Shown here one piece after another: positions 17,070 through 25,651 of a stretch of 64,000 nucleotides of DNA. Position numbers and translations under genes: made by a program. Source of the DNA: Sphaerisporangium cinnabarinum. GTDB taxonomy: Bacteria > Actinomycetota > Actinomycetes > Actinomycetales > Cellulomonadaceae. Location: positions 34,348 through 98,347 of the forward strand of contig QAPD01000069.1 in the NCBI GenBank assembly GCA_003052455.1, read 5' to 3'. Below the pieces are notes generated by a model that was given only the letters and a program-made list of their open reading frames with translations, did no database searches and was not told the DNA's origin. Position 1 is the stretch's first letter; each line of letters opens with the position of its first letter.

Positions 17070-17852
17070 TCAGAGGCCCTGCCAGTCGGGCTTGGACGCG
17101 TACGTCTGGCGGTAGTAGTCGCCCAGCTGCAGGCGCGAGGCCGCCGCGTCGTCGACCAGGACCGTGGCGTGGGGGTGCGTCTGCATGATCGTCGCGGGCC
17201 ACATCGCGCTGATCGGACCCTCCACGAGCTGGTGCACCGCCTCGGCCTTGCCCTTGCCCGTGGCCAGCAGCACCAGGTGCCGCGCCGACATGATCGTGGC
17301 CAGACCCTGCGTCAGACAGTGCTGCGGCACCCGCTCCACGTCGTCACCGAAGAACCGCGCGTTGTCCTCGCGCGTCTGCGCCGTCAACGTCTTGATCCGC
17401 GTGCGCGACGCCAGCGACGAGCCCGGCTCGTTGAACGCGATGTGCCCGTCCGTGCCGATCCCGAGGATCTGCAGGTCCACACCCCCCGCCCCCGCGATCG
17501 CGTCCTCATAGGCCGCGCACGCCGCCACCAGGTCCTCGGCGTTGCCGTCCGGGCCCTGCACCGCACCCGGGGCGAAGTCCACCCGCGAGGCGATCTCGGT
17601 CTCGATCACGTTGCGGTACCGCTCCGGATGATCGACCGGCAACCCCACGTACTCGTCCAGCATGAACGCCCGCACCCCCGCGAACGACAACCCGTCCTGC
17701 ACATGACGACGCACCAGCTCGTCGTACACCTTCAACGGCGACGACCCCGTCGCCAACCCCAGCACCGCCCCCGGCCCCGGCCGCACCACCGCCTCCACGG
17801 CATCCGCAGCCAGCACCGCCAACCGCTCCGCCGGAGCGATCACGACCTCCAT
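17070..17852 (-). CDS. nagB: Glucosamine-6-phosphate deaminase
   Basis: Converts glucosamine-6-phosphate to fructose-6-phosphate and ammonia, the last step of amino-sugar catabolism before glycolysis. 260 residues, normal length. Diagnostic motifs are GLATGSSP, MLDEYVGLP (catalytic Asp in the general-base loop) and GIGTDGHIAFNEPGSS. ATG at 17852 shares one base with the stop of the upstream oxidoreductase gene. It is the last gene of the four-gene minus-strand operon. GC at wobble positions is a little more uniform (CAC, GCC runs) than in its neighbours. Confidence 0.95.
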   Translation of the reverse strand: MEVVIAPAERLAVLAADAVEAVVRPGPGAVLGLATGSSPLKVYDELVRRHVQDGLSFAGVRAFMLDEYVGLPVDHPERYRNVIETEIASRVDFAPGAVQGPDGNAEDLVAACAAYEDAIAGAGGVDLQILGIGTDGHIAFNEPGSSLASRTRIKTLTAQTREDNARFFGDDVERVPQHCLTQGLATIMSARHLVLLATGKGKAEAVHQLVEGPISAMWPATIMQTHPHATVLVDDAAASRLQLGDYYRQTYASKPDWQGL

Positions 17853-18934
17853 CAGACCCTCGCCTCCTCGCGCACCGTCCGGTGCTCCACCGCGACGACG
17901 TCGCCCGTCTCGACCGAGCGGTACGCCGCGTCGATCACGGCGAGCGACGCGCGCGCCTCCTCGATCCCGTAGTCCGGCGGTCGGCCGGCCAGCACCGCCC
18001 CGACCACGTGCCGCAGGTACGCCGCCGCGGCGACCTGGCCCGCGTCGGCGGCGATCGCCGTGCGCCCGTCCGCGCCGAACCGCGCGACGGCCGGGGCGTC
18101 GTCGTCCGCGACGGCGTGGCCGTGCGACCCGAGCAGCCGGACCGACGACGTGGTGGGCGTGCCGCCGGGCGCGAACGGGACGCGCCCGAGCGTGACGGTC
18201 GCGGTCACGCCGCGCTCCAGCTCGAGCGTGACGACCGCCGTGTCCTCGACCCCGGCCTCGCGGTGCGGCTCCAGGAAGAGCGACCCCGCGAACGCGTGCA
18301 CCTCGAGGGTCCGCAGGCCCGTGAGGTGGTGCGCCGCGTCCGCGCAGTAGCCGAGGAAGTTCAGCAGCTCGCCGCCCCCCGAGAGGGCGCGGTCCACGAC
18401 CAGCTCCGGACGCTCGACCGACGTCGCGAAGTGCGCCCCCGAGGCGAGGAGCTCGAGGTCCAGGTGGCGCGGCAGGCCCACGTGGCCGGCGTCGACCCAC
18501 GCGCGCAGGCGGCGCAGCGCGGGCGCGTGCGTGCGGTTCACGACGGCGCACGTCCGGCCCGTTCGGGCGGCGACCGCGACGAGGTGGTCGGCGTCGGCGA
18601 GGGTCGTCGCGACGGGCTTGTCGACGAGCACGTCGAGGCCCGCCTCCAGCAGCGCGGCCGCGAGGCGGGCGTGCCGGGTCGGCTCGGCGCACACGACGAC
18701 GAGGTCCACCGCGCCGCCCAGGGCCCCCGCGATCTCCGTCACGTCGGCGACCTCGGCGTACGGCACCCCGGCGCGCTCGGCGACGGCGCGCGAGTCGTCG
18801 CGCACCCAGCCGGGCGCGTCCGCCTCCTCGACGACGCCGACGAGCTCGACGCGGTCGTCGGCGCCGAGGATGCGCAGGTAGTCGGCTGCGTGGCGCACGG
18901 CCGACGCGAACGCGACGCGCAGGGTCGTGCTCAT
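17852..18934 (-). CDS. Gfo/Idh/MocA family oxidoreductase (second copy)
   Basis: 360-residue NAD(P)-dependent oxidoreductase. The dinucleotide site is degenerate: VAFASAVRHA replaces the usual GxGxxA near the N-terminus. The family lysine is present as VDKPVAT (about residue 104) and the substrate side has GGGELLNFLGYCADAAHHL. It overlaps the preceding oxidoreductase by ATGA. Possible roles are reworking of a modified sialic acid or another sugar from the same glycans. The weak cofactor motif leaves open a non-NAD or purely structural partner role. Confidence 0.82.
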   Translation of the reverse strand: MSTTLRVAFASAVRHAADYLRILGADDRVELVGVVEEADAPGWVRDDSRAVAERAGVPYAEVADVTEIAGALGGAVDLVVVCAEPTRHARLAAALLEAGLDVLVDKPVATTLADADHLVAVAARTGRTCAVVNRTHAPALRRLRAWVDAGHVGLPRHLDLELLASGAHFATSVERPELVVDRALSGGGELLNFLGYCADAAHHLTGLRTLEVHAFAGSLFLEPHREAGVEDTAVVTLELERGVTATVTLGRVPFAPGGTPTTSSVRLLGSHGHAVADDDAPAVARFGADGRTAIAADAGQVAAAAYLRHVVGAVLAGRPPDYGIEEARASLAVIDAAYRSVETGDVVAVEHRTVREEARV

Positions 18935-19998
18935 GCCGCCACCCCCGCGGTCGCGTAGCCGGGGACGTCGGCGACGCGCTCGCGCCGCCCGGAGACGAGC
19001 GAGCGCTGCGCCGCGAGCGCGGTCGCGAGCGCCGCCCGCACCTGCGGCGTCGTGACGACGGGCGCCGCGTCGCCGCGCACGACGTCGAGCCAGTGCGCGA
19101 GCTGGAGCCCCAGCGCGCCCTCGACGGAGACGGGCGGGGCGGTCGTGGCGTCGGAGTGCAGGCCGTCCTCCTCGGTGGTCGAGTGCGCGAGCGTCCCCTC
19201 GGTCCCCACGAGCACGACCCGCCGCACGAGCTCGCCGCGGCGGCGCAGCGCGTAGCAGAGCTCGAGCGTCGCGAGCGCGCCCGACGCCGTGCGGAGCTGC
19301 ACGTGGAACGAGTCGGGCGACTCCATGTCGGGCGAGAACGTGCGGAAGCCGCGCGCGAAGACCTCGACCGGCTCGTCGTCGAGCAACCACGTCGCGGCGT
19401 CCATGATGTGGGTCCCGTTGTGCACAGGGTGCCCGCCCGAGAGCTCCGGGTCGAGCTGCCAGCCGCGCCACCCGGCGGGCCACGCGTGGCCCGTGTACCA
19501 GGAGATGTGCGCGAGCCGCGGGGTGCCGATCTCGCCCCGGCGGGCCGCGGCGGCGAGCGCCGTCACGGCGGGCTGGAAGCGCACGGTCTGCCCGACGACG
19601 AGCGTCGTGCCCCGGCCCTCGGTCGCCGCGACCATGGCGTCGAGCTCGGGCAGCGACAGCGCCGCCGGCTTCTCGACCTGGACGTGCTTGCCGGCCTCGC
19701 CCGCGGCGATCGTGTCGCGCGCGTGCGTCGGGGTCGCGGTGACGACGTCCACGGCGTGCACGGCGTCGTCCGCGAGGGCGTCGTCGAGGGACGTGGTCGC
19801 CCGGGCGCCGGGGACGAGCGCCGCGAGCGCGCGGGTGCGCTCGAGGTCGTGCCCGACGACCCAGCGCACGTCCGCGCCGTCGAGCGCCGCGAGCGCGGTG
19901 AGGTGCTCGCGGGCGAACGCCCCGATGCCCACGACGGCGATCCCGACGGGGCGGCGGCTCGACGGTCGCCCGGCCGGGGGGAGGTGCTGGGGTCTCAC
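18931..19998 (-). CDS. Gfo/Idh/MocA family oxidoreductase (first copy)
   Basis: 355 residues from the GTG at 19998, which overlaps the GntR stop as GTGA. The Rossmann motif VVGIGAFARE (residues 22-31), the VEKPAAL lysine motif (EKP at 109-111) and the GGHPVHNGTHIMDAATWL histidine block are intact. Family members oxidise or reduce sugars and inositols; sialic acid specialists (E. coli YjhC/NanY, R. gnavus NanOx) turn 2,7-anhydro-Neu5Ac into Neu5Ac. With its position in a sialic acid operon, that role is a reasonable hypothesis, not shown by sequence. Confidence 0.87.
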   Translation of the reverse strand: MRPQHLPPAGRPSSRRPVGIAVVGIGAFAREHLTALAALDGADVRWVVGHDLERTRALAALVPGARATTSLDDALADDAVHAVDVVTATPTHARDTIAAGEAGKHVQVEKPAALSLPELDAMVAATEGRGTTLVVGQTVRFQPAVTALAAAARRGEIGTPRLAHISWYTGHAWPAGWRGWQLDPELSGGHPVHNGTHIMDAATWLLDDEPVEVFARGFRTFSPDMESPDSFHVQLRTASGALATLELCYALRRRGELVRRVVLVGTEGTLAHSTTEEDGLHSDATTAPPVSVEGALGLQLAHWLDVVRGDAAPVVTTPQVRAALATALAAQRSLVSGRRERVADVPGYATAGVAA

Positions 19999-20750
19999 GC
20001 CGTCGTCACCCCGAGGGCCCGGTCGATCGGCTGGTAGTGCGAGGCGACGGCGTCGCGGAACGCCTCGACGTCGCCGGCCTCGGCGGCGTCGAGCATCGCG
20101 CCGTGCGCGCGCGCGGTCTGGTCGAGGTCGGCGGCGACGGAGAGCCCGAGCTTGGGGATCACGGCGGTGTGCACGTCCCAGAACGCGGCGACGAGCTGCC
20201 CGACGAGCGAGTTGTCGAGCCGCGCGAGCAGGCCGGTGTGGAACGCCCGGTCCTGGGTGGGGAACGACAGGCCCTGCGACGCCGCGGCGACCATCTCGTC
20301 GACGAGGGCGTGCAGGTCCGGGTTCGACGTGCCGGCGAGGCTCGCGACGATGCGCTCGGCCATGGCGAGGTCGAGGGCCTGGCGCACCTCGACGACGTCG
20401 CGCAGCGCCCGCAGGTCGTCGCCGGGGGAGAGCACGCCGCGGAAGACGAGCGCCTCGACGAGCGCGTCGAGCGACATGCTGCCGACGAACGTGCCGTGCC
20501 CGTGCCGGACCTCGACGATGTCGAGGGTCGACAGGGTGCGGATCGCCTCGCGCACGCTCGACCGGGAGACGCCGAGGTGCTCGCACAGCTCGGCCTCGGT
20601 GGGGAGCGGGTCCCCCGGGCGCAGCCCCTCGCCGAGGATGAAGTCCTTGATCCGGTCGGCGGTGGTGGTCCGCCGCGGTGCGGTCGCACCGGTGCTGCCG
20701 GCTCTGGAGGCGTCGAGCGTCGCGAAGCTCCTCCGCCGTGGTGTCGCCAT
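19995..20750 (-). CDS. GntR (FadR subfamily) regulator of the sialic acid locus
   Basis: 251 residues from the ATG at 20750, preceded by AAGGGG; an ATG at 20792 is upstream but falls at the operator. The winged helix-turn-helix (LPTEAELCEHLGVSRSSVREAIRTL, read in two parts) is at about residues 45-80 and a helical FCD ligand-binding domain follows, with Asp/His residues typical of metal-assisted ligand binding. First gene of the operon gntR-oxidoreductase-oxidoreductase-nagB, divergent from the transporter operon, with a shared operator at 20792-20814. By position it corresponds to NanR of Corynebacterium. Ligand probably a sialic acid pathway sugar phosphate. Confidence 0.88.
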   Translation of the reverse strand: MATPRRRSFATLDASRAGSTGATAPRRTTTADRIKDFILGEGLRPGDPLPTEAELCEHLGVSRSSVREAIRTLSTLDIVEVRHGHGTFVGSMSLDALVEALVFRGVLSPGDDLRALRDVVEVRQALDLAMAERIVASLAGTSNPDLHALVDEMVAAASQGLSFPTQDRAFHTGLLARLDNSLVGQLVAAFWDVHTAVIPKLGLSVAADLDQTARAHGAMLDAAEAGDVEAFRDAVASHYQPIDRALGVTTA

Positions 20751-20791
20751 CTTGACCCCTTCGGTTTCTGGTCCTAGTGTCATGCTACACA

Positions 20792-20814
20792 ACGTCAGAC
20801 ATCAGACATCTTCT
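20792..20814. promoter_or_regulatory. Shared operator between gntR and the transporter operon
   Basis: 23-bp site matching 21 of 23 positions of 15986-16008 upstream of the sialidase. Here the right half reads as a direct repeat (TCAGACATCAGACATC). It is 42 bp from the gntR start and 37 bp from the transporter start, so one bound regulator could control both directions. Confidence 0.78.
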
Positions 20815-20850
20815 CTCCGGAAGAGTGTCGGTCTCATGTCAGGAGAACCA

Positions 20851-22455
20851 ATGAAGCTTCACGTCAGCTCACCTCCCCGTCGCCGGGGAGTCGCTGCGGT
20901 CGCCGCGGGCGTCGTGCTCGCGCTCGGCCTCGCAGCGTGCTCGGGTGGCGACGCCGCGCAGGACGACCCGACCGAGGGCACCGCCGCCCAGGGCGAGATC
21001 GACCAGGACGCCGTGATCGAGGCGGGCATCTCGTACTCCCTCTCCGGTGGCTTCGACCCGATGATCACCACCGGTGCCGTGACAGTAGCCGCGAACTGGC
21101 ACGTCTTCGAGGGGCTCACCGAGCTCGACCCCGCGACGCGCGAGGTCTACGCGGCGCTCGGCACCGAGCTCCCGGCGCAGGTCGACGACACCCACTACGA
21201 GGTGGACATCCGCGAGGGCGCGGTCTTCCACGACGGCACCCCCGTCACCGTCGACGACGTCGTCTTCAGCTTCGAGCGCGTGCTCGACCCGGCGAGCGAG
21301 TCGCTCTACGCCGGCTTCATCGACTTCATCGAGTCCGTCACCCCGGTCGACGACGACACGGTCTCGATCAACCTCAAGTACCCGTTCAGCCTCGTCCCCG
21401 AGCGCGTGTCGGTCGTCAAGATCGTCCCGAAGGCGCTCGTCGAGTCCGACTACGAGGCGTTCAACGCCCTCCCCGTCGGGACCGGCCCGTTCAAGATGAC
21501 CCAGGCGACGCCCGACGACAAGATCACGTTCGAGCGGTTCGACGACTACAACGGCCGTCGCCCCGCGCTGGCCGCCGGTCTCGTGTGGAACCTGCTGTCC
21601 GACCCGGCCGCGCGCGTCACCGCGATGAGCTCCGGCACGGTCAGCGCGATCGAGGACGTCCCCTACATCGACGTCCCGACGCTCGAGGGCGCCGTGGACG
21701 TGGAGTCGGTCCAGTCGTTCGGCACGCTCTTCATGATGTTCAACACCGACCTGCCCCCGTTCGACGACGTCCGCGTGCGCCAGGCGTTCTTCTACGCCCT
21801 CGACATGGACAAGATCATCGACAACGGGCTCCTCGGCAACGGCGCCGCGGCCACGAGCTTCCTGCCGCAGAGCCACCCGAACTACCACGAGGCGTCGACC
21901 GTCTACTCCTACGACCCGGAGAAGGCCAAGTCCCTCCTCGCCGAGGCCGGTGTGAGCGACCTGTCCATCACCCTCATGACGACGGACACCGGCTGGGTCG
22001 CGGACATCGCCCCGCTCATCAAGGAGAACCTCGACGCGATCGGCGTCGACACGACGCTCGACATCGGCCAGTCCGGCGGCCAGTACACCAAGGTCGACAA
22101 CGGTGACCTGCAGGTCATGGTGGCGCCCGGCGACCCGTCCGTCTTCGGCAACGACCCCGACCTGCTCATGCGCTGGTGGTACGGCGACAACGTCTGGTCG
22201 CAGTCGCGCTACCGCTGGAACGACGACCCGAAGTTCGCCGAGCTCCAGTCGATCCTCGACGCCGCCGTCCGCACGTCGGGCGACGAGCAGCAGGAGCTGT
22301 GGGACCAGGCGTTCGACCTGATCTCCACCGAGGTGCCGCTGTACCCGCTGCTGCACCGCAAGCTCCCCACCGCCTGGGACGGCGAGAGCCTCTCGGGCTT
22401 CAAGCCGCTGCCGATCACCGGGCTGTCGTTCCTCGACGCCGGCCTCGTCAAGTAG
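20851..22455 (+). CDS. Sialic acid ABC transporter, substrate-binding lipoprotein
   Basis: 534-residue family 5 (peptide/nickel-type) solute-binding protein. Signal peptide with lipobox LAAC, Cys30, anchors it outside the membrane. The core shows family features: VFEGLTEL, the FHDGTPVTVDDVVFSFERV region, and the C-terminal EVPLYPLLHRKL. ATG at 20851 is preceded by AGGAG. Peptide-type transporters specific for sialic acid are known (SatABCD of Haemophilus ducreyi, the SiaEFGI system of Corynebacterium glutamicum), and the nan genes downstream support that substrate. First gene of the plus-strand operon. Confidence 0.9.
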   Translation: MKLHVSSPPRRRGVAAVAAGVVLALGLAACSGGDAAQDDPTEGTAAQGEIDQDAVIEAGISYSLSGGFDPMITTGAVTVAANWHVFEGLTELDPATREVYAALGTELPAQVDDTHYEVDIREGAVFHDGTPVTVDDVVFSFERVLDPASESLYAGFIDFIESVTPVDDDTVSINLKYPFSLVPERVSVVKIVPKALVESDYEAFNALPVGTGPFKMTQATPDDKITFERFDDYNGRRPALAAGLVWNLLSDPAARVTAMSSGTVSAIEDVPYIDVPTLEGAVDVESVQSFGTLFMMFNTDLPPFDDVRVRQAFFYALDMDKIIDNGLLGNGAAATSFLPQSHPNYHEASTVYSYDPEKAKSLLAEAGVSDLSITLMTTDTGWVADIAPLIKENLDAIGVDTTLDIGQSGGQYTKVDNGDLQVMVAPGDPSVFGNDPDLLMRWWYGDNVWSQSRYRWNDDPKFAELQSILDAAVRTSGDEQQELWDQAFDLISTEVPLYPLLHRKLPTAWDGESLSGFKPLPITGLSFLDAGLVK

Positions 22456-22492
22456 CAAGCCGGCTCGACGCCGGCGCCGACCGACCCCGGGT

Positions 22493-22522
22493 CCCCTCGC
22501 CCCGCCCCCTTCGGGCGAGGGG
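22493..22522 (+). terminator. Intercistronic stem-loop after the binding-protein gene
   Basis: CCCCTCGCCC (22493-22502) pairs perfectly with GGGCGAGGGG (22513-22522) over a 10-nt loop, and pairing extends outward past one mismatch. No T-run follows and transcription must continue to the permease, so it most likely stabilises or partly terminates the message. That would make binding protein in excess over membrane parts, as in many ABC operons. Confidence 0.6.
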
Positions 22523-22593
22523 GCCCGGCACCCGCACGGCACCCAGAACGGACAGACCATGCACCGCACCCCCGACGCACCAGGAGGCCGACC

Positions 22594-23550
22594 GTGAGCG
22601 CACTGCTGCGGCTCGTCGGACGCCGCCTCCTGCAGCTGCCGATCATGATCCTCGGCATCACGTTCCTCGTGTTCCTCGTGATGTCGTTCTCGCAGGTCGA
22701 CCCCGCGATCCAGGCACTCGGCGAGGGCGCCTCGGTCGAGGCGCGCGAGGCGTACCGCGAGGCCAACGGGCTCAACGACCCGCTCCTCGTCCGGTACGTC
22801 GCGTTCCTCGGCGGCCTCCTGCACGGGGACCTCGGCACGTTCAGCGCACGCCAGGTGCCCGTCGCCGACGAGGTCGCGCGCGCCCTGCCGATCACCCTGC
22901 AGCTCACGCTCATGGGCCTCGTCATCGCCGTCGTCGCCGCGCTCGTCATGGGCATCCTCGCGGCGCTCTACCGCGACCGCTGGCCCGACAAGGCGATCCG
23001 CGTCGTGTCCGTCGCGTCCCTCGCGACGCCGTCGTTCTGGCTCGCCGTGCTGCTCATCCAGGTCGTCACCCTGAGCGCCGGGTGGCTGCCCGCGAGCGGG
23101 CCCCTGCCCGACCCGTCCGAGGACCTCGGCGGCTACCTCGCGCGCATGGCGCTGCCCGCGCTCGCGCTCGCGATCCCCGTCGTCGGCCAGCTCACGCGCG
23201 TCGTGCGCACGTCCGTCGTCGAGGAGCTCGACAAGGACTACGTCCGCACCGCGATCGGCGCCGGCATCCCGCGCCACGTCGTCGTCGGGCGCAACGTGCT
23301 GCGCAACGCGCTCATCACCCCGATCACGGTCCTCGGCCTGCGCGTCGGCTACCTCATCGGCGGCGCCGTCGTCATCGAGATCATCTTCGCGCTGCCCGGC
23401 ATGGGCACGCTCATCCTCAACGGCGTCACCAACAACGAGCCCAACCTCGTGCAGGGCGTGACCCTCACCGTGGCGCTCGCGTTCGTGCTCATCAACATCG
23501 TGGTCGACATGCTCTACGTGCTCGTCAACCCGCGGATCAGGACGGTGTGA
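22594..23550 (+). CDS. Sialic acid ABC transporter, permease 1 (DppB type)
   Basis: 318 residues, six predicted transmembrane helices. The N-terminus (LLRLVGRRLLQLPIMILGITFLVFL) and GLNDPLLVRYVAFLGGLLHGDLG are typical of DppB-like permeases. The cytoplasmic EAA loop, which contacts the ATPase, is around VRTAIGAGIPRHVVVGRNVLRNA. GTG at 22594 follows AGGAGG. It is followed one base later by the fused permease-ATPase gene. Confidence 0.92.
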   Translation: MSALLRLVGRRLLQLPIMILGITFLVFLVMSFSQVDPAIQALGEGASVEAREAYREANGLNDPLLVRYVAFLGGLLHGDLGTFSARQVPVADEVARALPITLQLTLMGLVIAVVAALVMGILAALYRDRWPDKAIRVVSVASLATPSFWLAVLLIQVVTLSAGWLPASGPLPDPSEDLGGYLARMALPALALAIPVVGQLTRVVRTSVVEELDKDYVRTAIGAGIPRHVVVGRNVLRNALITPITVLGLRVGYLIGGAVVIEIIFALPGMGTLILNGVTNNEPNLVQGVTLTVALAFVLINIVVDMLYVLVNPRIRTV

Positions 23551-23551
23551 C

Positions 23552-25651
23552 GTGCGCCGACAGCTCACCGAACGACTCTCGACCCCCGGGCTGCGCCTGC
23601 GCGCGCTGCCCCTCGGGTCCAAGATCTCCCTCGCGTTCGTGCTCCTCGTGGCGCTCGCGGCGGTCTTCGCGCCGCTCGTCGCGAGCCACGACCCGCTCGC
23701 CACCGGCACCCCCGTCCAGCCCCCGGGCGCGGAGAGCTGGTTCGGCACGGACCGGCAGGGCCGCGACATCTTCTCCCGCGTCGTCTACGGCGCGCGGTAC
23801 TCGCTCGTCATCGGCCTCGGGGCCACCGCGATCGCGCTCGCCGCGGCCGCCGTGCTCGGCGCCGTCGCCGCGACGGCCCGCAAGAGCGTCTCCGAGACCC
23901 TCATGCGCGTGCTCGACATCATCATGTCGTTCCCCGGCATCGCGCTGGCCGCCGTGTTCGTCTCGGTCTTCGGCCGCTCGCTGCCCGTGCTCGTGCTGAC
24001 GATCGCGTTCCTCTACACGCCGCAGCTCACGCGCGTCGTGCGGGCCAACATCCTCGACCAGTACGGCGAGGACTACGTCGCCGCGACCCGGGTCATGGGC
24101 GCGCGCACGGCCTGGATCCTCGCGAAGCACGTCGCGCGCAACTGCGCGGCGCCCGTGCTGGTGTTCACCACGGTGCTCGTGGCCGACGCGATCGTCTTCG
24201 AGGCGTCGCTGTCCTTCATCCAGGCGGGCGTGCCCGACCCGGAGCCCTCGTGGGGCAACATCATCGCCGCGGGCCGCGACCTCGTCATGGGCGGCTACTG
24301 GTGGGCGACGTTCTTCCCCGGCCTGGCCATCATGCTCACCGTCCTGTGCCTCAACATCCTGTCCGAGGGCATGACGGACGCTATGGTCGCCGCCCCGCGG
24401 GCGACGCGCGCCACCCCGGCGAAGGCCGTCGCGACCGACTCCGACGACGCGGCCGTCGCCGCGGAGCTCACCGCGATGGACGCCGACGAGCCGGTCGAGA
24501 CGGCGGACGAGGCACGCCTCGCCGAGTCCGAGCCGGTCGTGCCGGACGTCGAGCCGGAGGTCGCGCACGTCGGGCGGGCCGTGCCCCTCGCCACGCGCCT
24601 CGCCACGCTGCGCGCGGCCGAGTCGGCCCGCACCGACCGTCCCGTGTACCACGGCGACGCCGAGCCCCTGCTCGAGGTGCGCAACCTGTCCATCCGGTTC
24701 CCGCGCCACGGCGACGTCGCGGTCGTGGACGACGTCTCGTTCTCGGTCCGCCCGGGCGAGACGATGGCGCTGGTCGGCGAGTCCGGCTGCGGCAAGTCGA
24801 TCACGTCGCTCGCCGTCATGGGCCTGCTGGACCCTTCGGCGCAGATCAGCGGCGAGATCCGCTACGGCGGCAAGGACCTGCTCGCGATGGGCAACCGCGA
24901 GCGCGCGTCGCTGCGCGGCACCGAGATCGCGATGATCTACCAGGACGCGTTGAGCTCGCTCAACCCGTCGATGCTCATCCGTGCGCAGATGAAGCAGCTC
25001 ACGCGCCGCGGCGGGACCCGCACGGCCGAGGAGCTCCTCGAGCTCGTGGGCCTCGACCCGGAGCGCACGCTCAAGAGCTACCCCCACGAGCTCTCGGGCG
25101 GGCAGCGCCAGCGCGTGCTCATCGCCATGGCCCTCACGCGCGACCCGAAGCTGGTCATCGCGGACGAGCCGACGACGGCGCTCGACGTCACCGTCCAGGC
25201 CCAGGTCGTCGCGCTGCTCGACGAGCTGCGCGTCAAGCTCGGCTTCGCGATGGTGTTCGTCAGCCACGACCTCGCGCTCGTCGCGCAGATCGCGCACCGC
25301 ATCACGGTCATGTACGCGGGCCAGGTCGTCGAGCAGGCGCCGACGAGCGAGCTGCTCACCGACCCCCGCCACGAGTACACGCAGGGCCTGCTCGGCGCGG
25401 TGCTCTCGATCGAGCAGCGCTCCACGCGCCTGCACCAGATCCCCGGCACCGTCCCGTCGCCGCGCGACTTCCCGACGGGCGACCGGTTCGCGCCGCGCTC
25501 GTCGCGCCCCGACCGCGGCCTCGACGTGCGGCCCGTGCTGCGCGCCGTGGACGCCGACGGGCAGCACCTCGTCGCGATGCCGCCGGACGAGCCGGTCGGC
25601 GCCGTCGCGGGCGGTGGCCCCGCCCCGATCACCACCGGAGGGACGCGATGA
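23552..25651 (+). CDS. Sialic acid ABC transporter, fused permease 2 and ATPase 1
   Basis: 699 residues combining two subunits that are usually separate. Residues 1-278 are a DppC-type permease (GTDRQGRDIFSR, EAA loop at about 173-197). Residues 279-370 form an Ala/Glu/Asp-rich linker. Residues 371-660 are an ATPase: Walker A GESGCGKS (409-416), Q-loop YQD (463-465), signature LSGGQ (514-518), Walker B LVIADEP (534-540) and the switch histidine in VSHD. A tail of about 50 residues closes it. GTG start at 23552. Such fusions occur in actinobacterial peptide-type transporters. No frameshift is involved. Confidence 0.92.
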   Translation: MRRQLTERLSTPGLRLRALPLGSKISLAFVLLVALAAVFAPLVASHDPLATGTPVQPPGAESWFGTDRQGRDIFSRVVYGARYSLVIGLGATAIALAAAAVLGAVAATARKSVSETLMRVLDIIMSFPGIALAAVFVSVFGRSLPVLVLTIAFLYTPQLTRVVRANILDQYGEDYVAATRVMGARTAWILAKHVARNCAAPVLVFTTVLVADAIVFEASLSFIQAGVPDPEPSWGNIIAAGRDLVMGGYWWATFFPGLAIMLTVLCLNILSEGMTDAMVAAPRATRATPAKAVATDSDDAAVAAELTAMDADEPVETADEARLAESEPVVPDVEPEVAHVGRAVPLATRLATLRAAESARTDRPVYHGDAEPLLEVRNLSIRFPRHGDVAVVDDVSFSVRPGETMALVGESGCGKSITSLAVMGLLDPSAQISGEIRYGGKDLLAMGNRERASLRGTEIAMIYQDALSSLNPSMLIRAQMKQLTRRGGTRTAEELLELVGLDPERTLKSYPHELSGGQRQRVLIAMALTRDPKLVIADEPTTALDVTVQAQVVALLDELRVKLGFAMVFVSHDLALVAQIAHRITVMYAGQVVEQAPTSELLTDPRHEYTQGLLGAVLSIEQRSTRLHQIPGTVPSPRDFPTGDRFAPRSSRPDRGLDVRPVLRAVDADGQHLVAMPPDEPVGAVAGGGPAPITTGGTR

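Noticed and set aside
20869..23769. 966-codon minus-strand open frame across the transporter genes
   Set aside because: Same effect: antisense of an ABC transporter operon with intact motifs; the translation is low-complexity Asp/Glu/Arg.
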